Source of the DNA: Desulfobulbaceae bacterium
GTDB lineage: Bacteria; Desulfobacterota; Desulfobulbia; Desulfobulbales; Desulfocapsaceae
Direction: 5' to 3'
Length of the DNA stretch: 64,000 nt
NCBI GenBank assembly: GCA_019163335.1
Contig: JAFLKM010000002.1
Span: 62,001 to 126,000 of the forward strand
A model generated the notes under the pieces. It was not told where the DNA came from. It saw nothing but the letters and a program-made list of their open reading frames with translations, and did no database searches. Within the stretch, counting starts at the first letter, position 1; every line of letters starts with the position of its first letter. Positions 1 through 9,544 of the stretch are shown here, one piece after another. The position numbers were made by a program, and so were the translations under genes.

Positions 1-659
1 AGGGCCGCAGTCCCAATATCGAGGGGCTGGGGCTTACGGAAATCGGGGTTGCCCATACCGCCGCCGGGATTACGGTGGACAACCGGATGCGTACCAGTCA
101 TGGGCATATTTATGCCCCGGGCGATGTGAACGGTCGCTTTCAGTTTACCCATGCCGCCGGTCATGAGGGCGGGGTGGTGGTTGCCAATGCGGTTTTCCGT
201 TTGCCGCGCAAGGTCAATACCCGTTGGATGCCCTGGTGTACCTACTGCGATCCGGAGCTGGCCTCCATCGGCATGAACGAGAAGCGGGCCAAAGAGGCCG
301 GGATAGCTTATAGCGTGTGGACGGAAGAGTTTGCGGTCAATGACCGGGCCATTAGCCAAGGTGAGGGGCGGGGCAAGTTGAAACTGCTCCTTGATGGGAA
401 TGAAAATCCCCTTGGGGTGCAGATCCTGGGGCCTTCGGCGGGTGAGATTCTGGGGGAATGGGTGGCGGTGCTGAACAGCGGGATGAAGCTGTCCGCTCTG
501 GCCGGCGCTATCCACCCCTATCCCACCTTGAGCGAGATCAACAAGCGGGTGGCGGGTTCGTATCTCTCCCCCAAGATCTTTTCGTCCACGGTGCGCAAAG
601 GGCTCAAACTGATCTTTCAGTTAAAGGGGGCTGTCGACAACCCCTGTTCGAGGATTTGA
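1..659 (+). CDS. FAD-dependent pyridine nucleotide-disulfide oxidoreductase, C-terminal part
   Basis: The reading frame is open from base 3 and runs off the left edge, so only about the last 218 residues are present. Seen: an FAD-binding motif YAPGDVNG, and a C-terminal dimerisation domain ending in HPYPTLSE, the His-x4-Glu active-site signature of lipoamide dehydrogenase and mercuric reductase relatives. The N-terminal FAD motif and the redox-active CxxxxC would lie outside the window. The more divergent HPYPTLSE (HAHPTLSE is usual in lipoamide dehydrogenase) suggests a mercuric reductase-like or uncharacterised branch rather than a 2-oxoacid dehydrogenase E3. No 2-oxoacid dehydrogenase gene is visible nearby. 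The substrate is not known. The next gene starts 6 bases downstream, so they are probably cotranscribed. Confidence 0.85.
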   Translation, partial: GRSPNIEGLGLTEIGVAHTAAGITVDNRMRTSHGHIYAPGDVNGRFQFTHAAGHEGGVVVANAVFRLPRKVNTRWMPWCTYCDPELASIGMNEKRAKEAGIAYSVWTEEFAVNDRAISQGEGRGKLKLLLDGNENPLGVQILGPSAGEILGEWVAVLNSGMKLSALAGAIHPYPTLSEINKRVAGSYLSPKIFSSTVRKGLKLIFQLKGAVDNPCSRI

Positions 660-665
660 ACCGGA

Positions 666-1748
666 GTGGAAGAGATTCTGCGTCAATTCTGCCCCCTTGC
701 GTCCGGGGATGTTTCGCTCAGCGTCCTTGGACAGGGGAATATCAACGATACCTGGCTGGTGCGTTCGTCAGATCGTGCCTTTGTCCTGCAACGGCTGAAC
801 AGCCAGGTTTTTCCCAATCCCCACTTGATCATGGCAAATCTGGCCACCTTTTCCCGTCACCTGCTGGAAAAGGGGAGTCCCTGCGGGCAGCGCTGGGAAA
901 ACAGCAGTCTCTTGCCGACCCGATCGGGCGCTCCCTTTTATACCGACTGGCAGGGCGATACCTGGCGGGCAATCAGCTATATTGATGGAACCATCACCCA
1001 TCAGGCCATCAGCACATCGGCCCAGGCCCGGCAAGTTGGCTGGGCCCTGGGCCATTTTCATCATCTGCTGGCTGATCTGCCGGCTGAAAAGCTCCATGAC
1101 ACCTTGCCCGGATTTCACGTTTTGCCTCGGTATCTGGAATCCTTTGATCAGGTCTTGCGTCAGGCGGCGACAAAGAGGAGTGTGGATCTCCGTTTTTGTC
1201 TCGACTTTGTCGCTGCCAGGCGGGCTGAGGCGGATCTTCTGGAGCGGGCCCGGCGGCAGGGAAAGATCACGGTGCAAGTAGTCCACGGTGATCCCAAGGC
1301 AGCCAATATCCTCTTTGATACGACCACGGATCTGGCAGTCAGCCTGATTGACCTTGATACCGTGGGGCCGGGCCTGCTGCTCTCTGATATCGGCGATTGT
1401 CTGCGTTCCTGCTGCAATGTCCATGGCGAGGAGAGCGAAGATGCGGCGGCCGTGGAATTTGATCTGGAGATGTGCCGTGCCATCCTGGCCGGGTATTTCA
1501 GTGAGGCGGAAACCCTGCTTTTAGAACATGAGCGCGATCTTATCTTTCACGCCGTGCGACTGATTGCCTTTGAGCTGGGGCTTCGTTTTCTGACCGACTA
1601 TCTGGCTGGCAGCACTTATTTCAAGGTGTCCCATACGGAGGAAAATCTGCACAGGGCCCTTGTCCAGTTTCATCTGGTGCAGAGCATTGAGGGGCAGGAG
1701 AGGGGGATAAAGGAGATTGTCAGTGATGTCCGGCGCTGCCCGGACTGA
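666..1748 (+). CDS. APH-fold phosphotransferase (NahK-like small-molecule kinase)
   Basis: The 360-residue protein has the aminoglycoside phosphotransferase/choline kinase fold signature. The catalytic loop is HGDPKAANILFD from His207, and the Mg-binding segment IDLDTVGPG follows about 20 residues later. The IDLDTVxPG form with HGDxKxxN is typical of the N-acetylhexosamine 1-kinase (NahK) type of the family, so a sugar or amino sugar is a reasonable substrate guess; this is inference. The start is GTG at 666, 6 bases after the upstream stop. It ends 38 bases from the convergent kdsB gene. No resistance function should be read into the family name. Confidence 0.7.
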   Translation: MEEILRQFCPLASGDVSLSVLGQGNINDTWLVRSSDRAFVLQRLNSQVFPNPHLIMANLATFSRHLLEKGSPCGQRWENSSLLPTRSGAPFYTDWQGDTWRAISYIDGTITHQAISTSAQARQVGWALGHFHHLLADLPAEKLHDTLPGFHVLPRYLESFDQVLRQAATKRSVDLRFCLDFVAARRAEADLLERARRQGKITVQVVHGDPKAANILFDTTTDLAVSLIDLDTVGPGLLLSDIGDCLRSCCNVHGEESEDAAAVEFDLEMCRAILAGYFSEAETLLLEHERDLIFHAVRLIAFELGLRFLTDYLAGSTYFKVSHTEENLHRALVQFHLVQSIEGQERGIKEIVSDVRRCPD

Positions 1749-1786
1749 TTTTGCCTTTCCGGTGTTGCCTAGGTTGGAATCAGGGT

Positions 1787-2536
1787 TCAATCCAGCGTGT
1801 TGCCGATAAGCATCTGCTCCACCACGGCAATATCTGCCGGACGGTCAACGCCGTGGCATTTATGGGTGGTGATGACCACTTGGATGGGGATATTATTTTC
1901 CAGCAGACGTAATTGTTCGAGGCATTCCTTTTGTTCCAGAAGACCCTTGTCGAGGCCGACAAAGCGGGCCAGGGTTTTCATCCGGAAGGCGTAGAGACCG
2001 ATATGGCCAAAATAGCCTTCTTCCTTGCCATCACGAGGATAAGGGATGGGAAGACGGGAAAAATAGAGGGCCTGGTTGTTCTGGCCCATCACCACCTTGA
2101 CCTGATCGGGATCCTGTGCCTCTTTGGCGTTTATCTGCCGGGCAAGGGTTGTGACCTGGACATCCGGCGAGAAAAAAGGGGCAATGAGCGCGCTCAGCAT
2201 CTCAGGGACGAGGGCCGGTTCATCGCCCTGAATGTTGACCACCACCCCGTCTTCGGGAATCTCCAGCAGGCGGGCCGCTTCGAGGACCCGTTCACTGCCG
2301 CAGGTATGGTCTGGGCTTGTCATGAGCACAGGAATGGAAAGGGACTCGGCCTTGTCAAAAATACGCTCATCATCGGTGGCCAGGATCACCCTCTGGAGTT
2401 GAGGACACTGGCAGGCCCGGGTGTAGACATGTTCGATCATTGGTTTCCCAAGGATGAGCGCCAGGGGTTTTCCTTCAAAACGGGATGAGGCATAGCGGGT
2501 GGGGATGATGCCGTAGCAGGGGGGGAGTTGTTTCAT
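1787..2536 (-). CDS. kdsB: 3-deoxy-manno-octulosonate cytidylyltransferase
   Basis: KdsB activates Kdo with CTP to CMP-Kdo for lipopolysaccharide inner-core synthesis in the cytoplasm. The protein from the ATG at 2536 is 249 residues, the normal family length. It begins with the nucleotide-binding signature [15 protein letters not shown] and contains NIQGDEP in the centre. The frame is open further upstream, but that part overlaps waaA in another frame and is not needed. The start codon overlaps the waaA stop as ATGA, so the two genes are translationally coupled. Both act in Kdo metabolism, which supports the calls and a Gram-negative outer membrane. Confidence 0.95.
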   Translation of the reverse strand: MKQLPPCYGIIPTRYASSRFEGKPLALILGKPMIEHVYTRACQCPQLQRVILATDDERIFDKAESLSIPVLMTSPDHTCGSERVLEAARLLEIPEDGVVVNIQGDEPALVPEMLSALIAPFFSPDVQVTTLARQINAKEAQDPDQVKVVMGQNNQALYFSRLPIPYPRDGKEEGYFGHIGLYAFRMKTLARFVGLDKGLLEQKECLEQLRLLENNIPIQVVITTHKCHGVDRPADIAVVEQMLIGNTLD

Positions 2537-3825
2537 GGCGATTGTATCGGTTCCTGGATTGATGGAGGTGATGCGCTGAGAAGCTGGTTGATGATCGCAC
2601 AGGTCTTGGCGGTGCCGCCGCGACGACGCTCGACATAGGCGAGAAGCTCCTGTCGTGTCTGCTCGCGTCTGGGTGTCTCCGTACTTTGCACGAGCAGGAT
2701 CTCTGCTGCTTCCTGCCAGTCTTTTGCCTGCAAGACCAATTGCTGATCGATGATTTCCTGACCGATCCATGAAAAATTGCTCCAGTGGGGGCCTATCACG
2801 GGCTTGAGTCCACAGGTGAGCGGTTCAAGAAAATTCTGCCCCCCCACGGGTGCCAGGCTGCCGCCGACAAAGGCAGCGCGGGCAAGCTCGTAGGCCCACA
2901 ACATTTCACCCATGGTGTCCCAAAGGAGAATGCTGTGGGACACTATGGGCTCGGTGATCCGTGATCGTAAATACCATTCATATCCAAGGTTCTCAAGGAT
3001 TGTTTCCCATTTTTTGATCCGATGCATGTGGCGGGGGAAGAGGGCGATGATGACCGGTTGGTTTTTTACCCGGCTGCCATCGAGGATGGTGCATATCAGT
3101 TTTGTAATATCGTCCTCTTCCTGCTCTCTGATTGAGCCCAGGATGATGAGCCTGGCGTTGGCTGGAAAGAGCCGGGCGAGAGGATTCTCCCTTGTTGTCT
3201 GGGTATCCTGATGATCGATGCGGTCAAATTTGATATTGGATATGGTCTCCACCCCTTCCTTGCCGAAGAGGGCGGCGAAATGGGCGGCATTCTCGGGGGA
3301 GATGGCAAGAATCCTGTTCGGCCGCAGAGATTGCCACAGTGCGGGCCAAATGCAATAGCGGCTCAAGCTGCGAGCGGTCATCCTGGCATTGGCGACGAGG
3401 ATCTTCACATCGTGCTTTTTGCAGGCCCGCAGCAGTCCCGGCCAGAGTTCGCTTTCCAGCAACAGCATGAGCCGGGGACGGACGGCGGTCAGGGCCTTTT
3501 CCATCAGGGCCGGCCGGTCAAAGGGGAGGTAGGCGGTATGAATCATGAGCCTGCTGTTTTGCTGCATGGCGTAGCTTTTGCACTTTTCCAGGATCTCCAT
3601 TCCTTGACTGGTATAGGTGGTGAGCAGGATCCGTAAAGGGGCAGGTGGGTCGAGCTTTTTCAGGAGTTCTGCGGCGAGGAATGATTCACCCACCGATGCC
3701 GCCTGGATCCAGAGCTCTGCCTCTGCCGGGAGTTTTTGCAGGGTGCGCTGGTCAAAGCCCTGCCGCAGTCTTTGGTTGCGACGAAGGAAGGGAATGGCGA
3801 GGCTCCAGAGCCAGCCGTAGATCAA
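2533..3825 (-). CDS. waaA: 3-deoxy-D-manno-octulosonic acid (Kdo) transferase
   Basis: WaaA/KdtA transfers Kdo from CMP-Kdo to lipid A at the inner membrane. The 430-residue length fits the family. Seen: an N-terminal hydrophobic segment (about residues 1-15), the QAASVGE motif near residue 42, [12 protein letters not shown] in the middle, and a C-terminal GT-B donor domain with [17 protein letters not shown]. The start is uncertain. A TTG at 3825 is used because no ATG lies upstream in frame, and there is no clear ribosome binding site; the true start could be a few codons upstream. It overlaps kdsB by four bases. Confidence 0.93.
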   Translation of the reverse strand: MIYGWLWSLAIPFLRRNQRLRQGFDQRTLQKLPAEAELWIQAASVGESFLAAELLKKLDPPAPLRILLTTYTSQGMEILEKCKSYAMQQNSRLMIHTAYLPFDRPALMEKALTAVRPRLMLLLESELWPGLLRACKKHDVKILVANARMTARSLSRYCIWPALWQSLRPNRILAISPENAAHFAALFGKEGVETISNIKFDRIDHQDTQTTRENPLARLFPANARLIILGSIREQEEDDITKLICTILDGSRVKNQPVIIALFPRHMHRIKKWETILENLGYEWYLRSRITEPIVSHSILLWDTMGEMLWAYELARAAFVGGSLAPVGGQNFLEPLTCGLKPVIGPHWSNFSWIGQEIIDQQLVLQAKDWQEAAEILLVQSTETPRREQTRQELLAYVERRRGGTAKTCAIINQLLSASPPSIQEPIQSP

Positions 3826-3978
3826 AAAGACGATGCGGATGGAAAGCGGTTCTCTACTGCCTGGCTCTGGCGGGTTGTGGGATGGTTGGCTGAAAATGGG
3901 CTGATCTCCGGATGAAAAAAGTCAGTTGATGCACATTCTACATTGATCGCTGGTCAGGCTACCCAATTCCAGCCGGTT

Positions 3979-5373
3979 TTACAACTGCGGTGCGACAATG
4001 CGCATCATGTTTTCAGCTATTCGCCGCATCGTGCCCGATGGTTTCATGGTATGATGGCTCTCCTCCTGCAGTTTCAGCATCCAGTCATTCATCTCGGAGA
4101 TGATCGAGACCGAATAGGCGAAACTGACCACCTCGTAGTTCAGCAGCAGGCTGCGATTATCAATATTGACCGAGCCCAGCATGGTGCTGTCATCATCAAA
4201 GAGAATGGCCTTGGCGTGGAGCATACTTCCCTTATACAGGGCAACTTCCACCCCTGCGTCCATCAGTTCCCGCATGTAACTGCTGCGCACCAGATCAGCC
4301 AGAAGATGGTTGGATTCATAGGGGGTAATCAGCCTGACATCAACACCCCGATGATGGGCAATGATCAGGGCCTCCTGTAACGAGGTGACCGGAACAAAGT
4401 AGGGGGTGACAATCCATATCCGTTTTCTGGCGCTGTAGATGGCGCAGAGCAGGGTTTCAAAGAGGGCATCCCGGGCAATATCAGGGCCGGACGGGACCAC
4501 CTGGATATAGGCGTCACCAAGACCCGGGGGAACCACGTCCAGGGTGATCGGGATGGAGTATCCGGAGGCATAGGCCCAGTCTGAGGCAAAGATCTCAAGA
4601 TAATGAAAGACCGCCGGCCCTTCAATGAGAAAGAGCAGGTCATGCCAGCGGAGCAGGTCCGGAGATGGCCCCAGATAATCGTGGGAGAGGTTCATACCGC
4701 CGGTGAGAACAATGCGGCGGTCAAAAAGATAGATTTTGCGATGATTGCGCAGATTGATATAGTTTCGCAGCGGCATTTGCAGGATGGGCATAAAGAATGA
4801 GACCGTGCCCCCGGCCTGGCGAAGCTGCGAGAGAGGCCGCTGGAAGCAGTAGAGCAAAAGAGAGCCCAAGGAATCTATAAGCAGCCTGACCTTGACGCCT
4901 TCCTGTGCCTTCTGGATCAGGGCCTGCAGAATTTCAGCAGTGACGTCGTCATTGTTGAAGACATAGGTGCTGATAAAGATGCTTTCCCGGGCATTGCGGA
5001 TCTGCTCCATAAGGGCGCGATAGGCCTCTGTGCCATCCGTGTACAGGGCGAAGCGGTTGCCCCGGGTGCCGCCCGGGATGCCGTTGGCCCGGAGGACGCC
5101 GTCAATGGGGTTGGCCTTTTCCAGGGGAAGATCGGTTACCGACTGGAGGCTGAACATGGATTTCGTTTTGGAGCTGACGCGTTTGCGGGAACCAAGGATA
5201 AAGTAGAGCGGCACCGCCAGATGGGGCAGCAGGATGATGGCCAGCAGCCAGGAGATCATGCTGGTGGGGCTTCGCCGCTGATACATCATATGCAGGAGGG
5301 CGCTGACAAAAAAGACCTCGCCTATCACCAGAAAGATGTAGGAAAAGGTCATGCGGAGCCATTCTATATGCAT
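3979..5373 (-). CDS. cls: Cardiolipin synthase (phospholipase D family)
   Basis: The protein condenses phosphatidylglycerol to cardiolipin in the inner membrane. Two phospholipase D HKD motifs are visible: NHRKIYLFDRR in the first half and HAKAILFDDD in the second, each with the expected His-x-Lys-x4-Asp. The N-terminus has two membrane segments (SYIFLVIGEVFFVSALL and the SWLLAIILLPHLAVPLYFILG region), as in bacterial ClsA. The ATG at 5373 gives 464 residues; a second ATG 21 bases later is also possible, and neither has a strong ribosome binding site. The upstream in-frame extension to 5484 looks non-coding. The gene is divergent from the RAYT transposase. Confidence 0.9.
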   Translation of the reverse strand: MHIEWLRMTFSYIFLVIGEVFFVSALLHMMYQRRSPTSMISWLLAIILLPHLAVPLYFILGSRKRVSSKTKSMFSLQSVTDLPLEKANPIDGVLRANGIPGGTRGNRFALYTDGTEAYRALMEQIRNARESIFISTYVFNNDDVTAEILQALIQKAQEGVKVRLLIDSLGSLLLYCFQRPLSQLRQAGGTVSFFMPILQMPLRNYINLRNHRKIYLFDRRIVLTGGMNLSHDYLGPSPDLLRWHDLLFLIEGPAVFHYLEIFASDWAYASGYSIPITLDVVPPGLGDAYIQVVPSGPDIARDALFETLLCAIYSARKRIWIVTPYFVPVTSLQEALIIAHHRGVDVRLITPYESNHLLADLVRSSYMRELMDAGVEVALYKGSMLHAKAILFDDDSTMLGSVNIDNRSLLLNYEVVSFAYSVSIISEMNDWMLKLQEESHHTMKPSGTMRRIAENMMRIVAPQL

Positions 5374-5456
5374 GGATTGCAGAAAGGGGGGCGGACGAGA
5401 AAAGAAAAAGACGAAACCGGCTCGTCTGTAAATTCGAAATATTTTACCACAGAATG

Positions 5457-5480
5457 AAAAAGGGGACAGATTTATTTTTG
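5457..5480 (+). repeat. GGGGACAG-type motif beside RAYT
   Basis: AAAAAGGGGACAGATTTATT and a few following T residues lie 33 bases before the transposase start. AT-rich stretches with a GGGGACAG core often sit beside this transposase family in proteobacteria. The single copy seen here cannot prove a repeat. Confidence 0.4.
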
Positions 5481-5512
5481 ACAATGGTGCAAGAATTTGT
5501 TAGTCAGTCACG

Positions 5513-6223
5513 ATGCCACGACAATCAAGAATAGTCCTTCCAGACTACCCCCATCATATTATTCAGCGCGGTCACAACCGGGATGTAATCTTTACCGGTG
5601 ATGAGGACTATCTTTATTATCTCGACAATCTGGGCCAGTGGAAAACCAAACTTGGCTGTAAGGTCTATGCGTACTGCATGATGTCCAACCATGTGCATCT
5701 GATCATTGATCCGGGCGAGAAGCCTGAGAATCTTGGCTTGTTGATGAAGCGTATTGCCGGCCGGCAGACTCGATATATCAACAGATTGGAGGGAAGAACG
5801 GGCTCTCTCTGGGAGGGGCGTTATAAATCCAGCCCCATTCAAGCGGATGAGTATCTCCTCGCCTGTTGCCGCTATATCGAACTCAATCCGGTGCGAGCTG
5901 GTTTGGTGGATTTGCCGGGTCAATACCGATGGTCGAGTTATTCGGAGAGAATGGGGGCTGCAAGGCAATCGATTCTGGACCTTGATCCCTTTTATTTGAG
6001 CCTTGGTGACGCAGCCCTTGAGCGCGTCGAAAAGTATGAACAGTTGCTCCATGAAACAGTACCGGAACAGGAGTTGAGGCAGGTGCGGGAGGCCATTCAG
6101 AGGGGGCAGCTGACCGGAGGCAGCTCTTTTGCACGTGAGGTGTCGGAAAAATTTGGCAGGCGGCTTGAATTTCGCGGTCCGGGTCGTCCCCGAAAGCTGA
6201 GAGGTGAGGGGAATGGAAAATAA
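5513..6223 (+). CDS. REP-associated tyrosine transposase (RAYT, IS200/IS605-like Y1 fold)
   Basis: The 236-residue protein shows the Y1 transposase signature. It has HHIIQRG near the N-terminus, the metal-binding HxH in SNHVHLI (about residue 63), and a candidate catalytic tyrosine in TRYINR (about residue 88). The segments SLWEGRYKSSPI and CRYIELNPVRAGLV are typical of the domesticated RAYT class. RAYTs are usually single-copy housekeeping genes that move or process REP palindromes, not typical insertion sequences. No terminal inverted repeats or target duplications are seen. The last 11 bases overlap crcB. Whether it acts on the hairpin repeats found elsewhere in the window is unknown. Confidence 0.85.
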   Translation: MPRQSRIVLPDYPHHIIQRGHNRDVIFTGDEDYLYYLDNLGQWKTKLGCKVYAYCMMSNHVHLIIDPGEKPENLGLLMKRIAGRQTRYINRLEGRTGSLWEGRYKSSPIQADEYLLACCRYIELNPVRAGLVDLPGQYRWSSYSERMGAARQSILDLDPFYLSLGDAALERVEKYEQLLHETVPEQELRQVREAIQRGQLTGGSSFAREVSEKFGRRLEFRGPGRPRKLRGEGNGK

Positions 6224-6605
6224 ATCTATCCTCTTGTTGCCGTTAGTGATTGCCGGATTTGGGGCGTTTGGCTGTGTTGCCCGCTATTATATCTCTGGTT
6301 GGGTCTATGATCTGTTTGGCCGGAATTTCCCTTATGGAACCTTAGCCGTGAATATTGCGGGGGCATTTCTCATTGGCCTGATTATGGAGTTCGGCATGCG
6401 CAGCACATTGCTGCCCGTCAGTCTGCGTGCGGGGATTGCCATCGGGTTTCTTGGTGGCCTGACGACCTTTTCCACCTTCAGTTATGAGACTTTCCGACTT
6501 CTGGAAGAGGGGAATTTTTTTGTGGCCGCCATAAATGTTCTGGCAAGCGTTATCCTTTGTCTTTTTTTTACCTGGCTTGGTATCCATGCGGCACGGATGC
6601 TGTAA
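6213..6605 (+). CDS. crcB: Fluoride ion channel CrcB (Fluc)
   Basis: A 130-residue, four-helix membrane protein that exports fluoride. Seen: GFGAFGCVARYYIS at the start, the YGTLAVNIAGAFLIG segment with the conserved Asn, and GGLTTFSTFSYE, the phenylalanine-box region of Fluc channels. The ATG at 6213 has GTGAGGGGA in front; the upstream GTG at 6204 is less likely. It overlaps the end of the RAYT gene. The DUF190 gene follows by 35 bases, a common pairing. No fluoride riboswitch is seen, but the upstream bases are coding and leave little room for one. Confidence 0.93.
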   Translation: MENKSILLLPLVIAGFGAFGCVARYYISGWVYDLFGRNFPYGTLAVNIAGAFLIGLIMEFGMRSTLLPVSLRAGIAIGFLGGLTTFSTFSYETFRLLEEGNFFVAAINVLASVILCLFFTWLGIHAARML

Positions 6606-6640
6606 AGCTGATTTCTCACCTTTTACGTGCGAGGAAAATT

Positions 6641-6979
6641 ATGACGCGATTCATTGGTGAAAAGATATTGATGCGGATTTTCCTGGGCGAAAGCGACAAG
6701 GTTGGGCATCGTCCCCTCTATGAGGTCCTGGTGGAGTTGTTCAAAACTGAGGGGTTTGCCGGAACTACGGTATTGCGCGGCATTGGCGGGTTTGGTGCTC
6801 ACAGTGTTTTTCATACCGACAAGATTCTACGGCTGTCCCTTGATCTTCCCATAATCGTGGAGGTTGTCGAGAGTCAGGAAAAGATTGATGCCCTTATGCC
6901 GCGGATTGACGAAATGATGAGTGGGGGTATGATCACCCTCGAAAAAACCACCGTGATTCGCTATACCCATAAAAGTTAG
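6641..6979 (+). CDS. DUF190 family protein, CrcB partner
   Basis: A 112-residue soluble protein of the DUF190 family, with a PII-like fold in known members. Recognisable parts are the N-terminal LMRIFLGESDK and the central GFAGTTVLRGIGGFG. The ATG at 6641 follows GAGGAAAATT, a good ribosome binding site; the frame is open upstream to 6557 but that part overlaps crcB. The gene is often next to crcB, and a role in sensing or regulating fluoride export has been proposed for the pair. That role is inference here. Confidence 0.85.
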   Translation: MTRFIGEKILMRIFLGESDKVGHRPLYEVLVELFKTEGFAGTTVLRGIGGFGAHSVFHTDKILRLSLDLPIIVEVVESQEKIDALMPRIDEMMSGGMITLEKTTVIRYTHKS

Positions 6980-7573
6980 ATTCAAGTTCCAATATAGTAT
7001 CTGTTCTGCTTTGATCCCGTCCTCAATTTTAACCTCATATTGATCAAAATTCTGGAAATCTGTTCTTGAAGAATGCCCGATGGCATGTAAAAGAATCGAT
7101 TTCTCGCCGCCTGCACCTGGAATTCCTGGAAAACAACTTGGTCACGCCTTGAACATCCTCCCCATGTACCATGGATACTAGTAACCAGTGTCGTGTGCCC
7201 AAGTGTGTCCTAAAGCTAAGCTCTTCGACCTGGATTGATTCTTTTGCTGTGGACGCAGGATTTCCGCATCGTCTTAACAGGATCAGCAGGGAGGTATGGG
7301 GTAGCCTAGCCCCATCCCGGGCAGGATCTGCCTTCGTTATAAGGGCTGCAAGTTTAGGCTAATTTCCCTGAGAAGATTAACGGCGAGGGGGCATGGGTAT
7401 CAATTTGGAATTGCAGCAGGAGTTATTACAAACAAGGAGTGTCCAGCAGTACAATTTGTTAAATTGCAAAATTTGTTCATAGGAAATTTCAATGCTAATA
7501 AATTTTGTATTGACCACTATAAGGGCTGGTGGTAACGTGAAAAAAATTTTGACTAAGAGGCATAGTTTGCATA
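6980..7573. other. Intergenic region before the [NiFeSe] hydrogenase operon
   Basis: About 590 bases with no convincing gene. Short palindromes occur at about 7295-7316 (ATGGGG and CCCCAT around an 8-base loop) and 7322-7334 (GCAG-GAT-CTGC), suggesting a structured RNA or an old remnant; neither could be identified. A possible sigma70 promoter for the operon is TTGACC at 7510-7515 and TAACGT at 7533-7538 with a 17-base spacer; it is weak. Confidence 0.35.
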
Positions 7574-8068
7574 ATGGAACCAGTAAAGTATTCAACAATG
7601 ATTTTTGGTTGTGGTAATGTAGTGATGGGTGACGATGGTTATGGGCCGGCAGTGGTCGATATGCTGAACAGTCAGCACACCCTGCCTAAAGACGTCCAGG
7701 CCGTTGATGCCGGAACATGTGTCAGGGAATACCTTTTTGATTATCTGCTCACCGACGAGGGCAGGCCGGAGACGATAATCATCCTTGATGCTGTTGATTT
7801 CCCTGACCGTAAACCGGGCGAAGTGTTTGAGATTGACCCTTCGTCTATACCCCCTAAAAAAATTCACGATTTTTCTCTTCATCAGTTCCCCACCGTTAAT
7901 CTGTTGTTAGAGCTTGAACAGCATACCGGCGTACGAGTGATTATACTTGCCGCCCAAGTTGAGTATATTCCGGCCGAAATTACTCCGGGACTCACTGATG
8001 CCATGTCTGCTGCGGTCTCTGTTGCATGTGCGAAGGTTGTACAAATTCTTTCTGAAAAAGCTAAATGA
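7574..8068 (+). CDS. Hydrogenase maturation endopeptidase (HyaD/HycI/FrcD type)
   Basis: The 164-residue protein has the family signature: FGCGNVVMGDDGYGPAVV at the N-terminus (the Asp of MGDDG and a later Asp/His bind nickel), VDAGT, then IILDAVDF and the HQF segment around residue 100. These proteases remove the C-terminal tail of [NiFe] hydrogenase large subunits once the metal centre is in place. As first gene of the operon ending in the Sec-containing large subunit at 14126-15574, it probably processes that protein. The ATG has only GAGG 12 bases upstream. A second, divergent protease lies beside the all-Cys cluster, so each hydrogenase seems to have its own. Confidence 0.9.
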   Translation: MEPVKYSTMIFGCGNVVMGDDGYGPAVVDMLNSQHTLPKDVQAVDAGTCVREYLFDYLLTDEGRPETIIILDAVDFPDRKPGEVFEIDPSSIPPKKIHDFSLHQFPTVNLLLELEQHTGVRVIILAAQVEYIPAEITPGLTDAMSAAVSVACAKVVQILSEKAK

Positions 8069-8079
8069 GGTGACAATTT

Positions 8080-9531
8080 ATGATGTATGAATTTAAAGTC
8101 AACGAAATGGCAGAGGAATTTGGTGTACATCGGAATACCATAAGAAACTGGATTAACGCCGGTACCCTTCCTGCCAAGGAAGGTCCAGGGCGTAAGTATC
8201 TTATGAAATTCCAGGATTACCAAATCCTTTGTGAGAAGTTTGGTCGTGAACCCCATTTCCGACCAAACAGTACCATTGATCAGGCAAAGGTTAAGCCTCT
8301 GGTAAAGGCGGCTGTTGAGCCGTATCTTCTCAAGAACAACGCCGGCACACTGACAGCCGATGCTTCATGGGCTGACGCTTGTTTGACCTGTGGTACCTGC
8401 GCCAGCGCCTGCCCGATAGCAGGGGTTGACGGTCTTGATCCGCGTAAAATTGTCCGTATGGCGGTTTTGGGCATGGACAAGGAGTTGGTGGAATCAAACT
8501 GGGCGTGGAAATGCACGATGTGTGCCAAGTGTGAAGAAGCCTGTCCAGCCAATATTAAGATCATCGCCTTGATGCGGAAAATCCGTGGAACCCGCGAAAG
8601 AAGTAAGGTGCCGGGCCCGATCCATAAAGGGGTGCAGATGTGTCTGGAGCGAGGGAACAATCTTGGGATTCCCAAGGATGACTTCGTTTTTCTCTGTGAA
8701 GAGCTTGGGCAGGAACTGGCCGAAGCCGAATGTCCCGGATTTGTCACACCCATCGATGTCCATGGGGCTCGAATTATGATTACGGTGAACTCAAAGGAGC
8801 CCTTTGCCGAGCCGGATGACATGAAGTGGTGGTGGAAGATTTTCTACGCTGCCGGCGAATCCTGGACCATCCCTTCCGAACATTGGGAAGGGGTCAACTG
8901 GGGTCTTTTCTCCGGTGATGACGTCTCCATGAAGATCATTGTTGGTCGGATTGTAGACAACCTGCGGAGGTTGCAATGCAAGGCTCTTCTCTTACCCGAG
9001 TGAGGCCATGCCTATTTTGCAACCCGGTCCGGGTTGAACCGATGGTTTCCTGAAGTTTTCAAAGAGTTCAAAGTCTATTCCGTATTCGATCTTCTGCTCG
9101 AATACATCCATGAAGGCAGAATCAAGCTGGATAAAAGTATCCATTCGATGACTGCCGCCTATCATGATCCCTGTAATTATGGCCGGAAGTCCCTGAAGGC
9201 CTTTGGTCAGGCCTATTTTGAAGAAGGTCGTGAAATAACGAAAAATTGTGTTGAAGATGTGCGTGAACTCAACCCCAATCGCAACGGAGCATACTGCTGC
9301 GGTGGCGGTGGCGGAGCCTGGGCATTGCCCTATTCCGATGAGCGGGTCTATTATGGTCGGATCAAGGCCAGACAGATTTCAGAATCCGGCGCCCATTTGA
9401 TTGTTGCCCCCTGTCATAATTGCCGCGATACGATCATGAAGTCCTTGAACAAGGAATATGATCTGAATGTCGAAGTTAAGTATCTCTGGGAGCTGGTTGC
9501 GGATTCACTGATCATGCCTGAAAAGGAGTAG
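8080..9531 (+). CDS. HTH-HdrC-HdrD fusion, selenocysteine-containing heterodisulfide reductase-like subunit
   Basis: Read through an in-frame TGA (9001-9003) as Sec308, the frame gives 483 residues. Residues 1-60 form a MerR/excisionase-like helix-turn-helix (EFGVHRNTIRNWINAGTLPA). Residues about 100-175 hold two [4Fe-4S] motifs, CLTCGTCASACP and CTMCAKCEEACP, as in HdrC. The C-terminal half is HdrD/TmcB/HmcF-like: LLPEUGHAYFATR, where relatives have ECGHA, then HDPCNYGR, CCGGGGGAW and APCHNCRD. The downstream part keeps frame and family similarity, so TGA is not a true stop. It probably passes electrons from HdrA to a disulfide-like acceptor. The role of the DNA-binding-like domain is unknown. 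The start ATG follows TGAGGTG. Confidence 0.9.
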
Positions 9532-9544
9532 AGCCAGTACAGAT

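Noticed and set aside
7171-7362. 63-codon frame before the hydrogenase operon
   Set aside because: No ribosome binding site and no recognisable feature.
9001-9003. TGA as a true stop, giving two separate genes (8080-9003 and 9034-9531)
   Set aside because: The frame is unbroken, and GHAYFATR right after the codon fits the ECGHA motif of HdrD-like proteins with TGA at the Cys.
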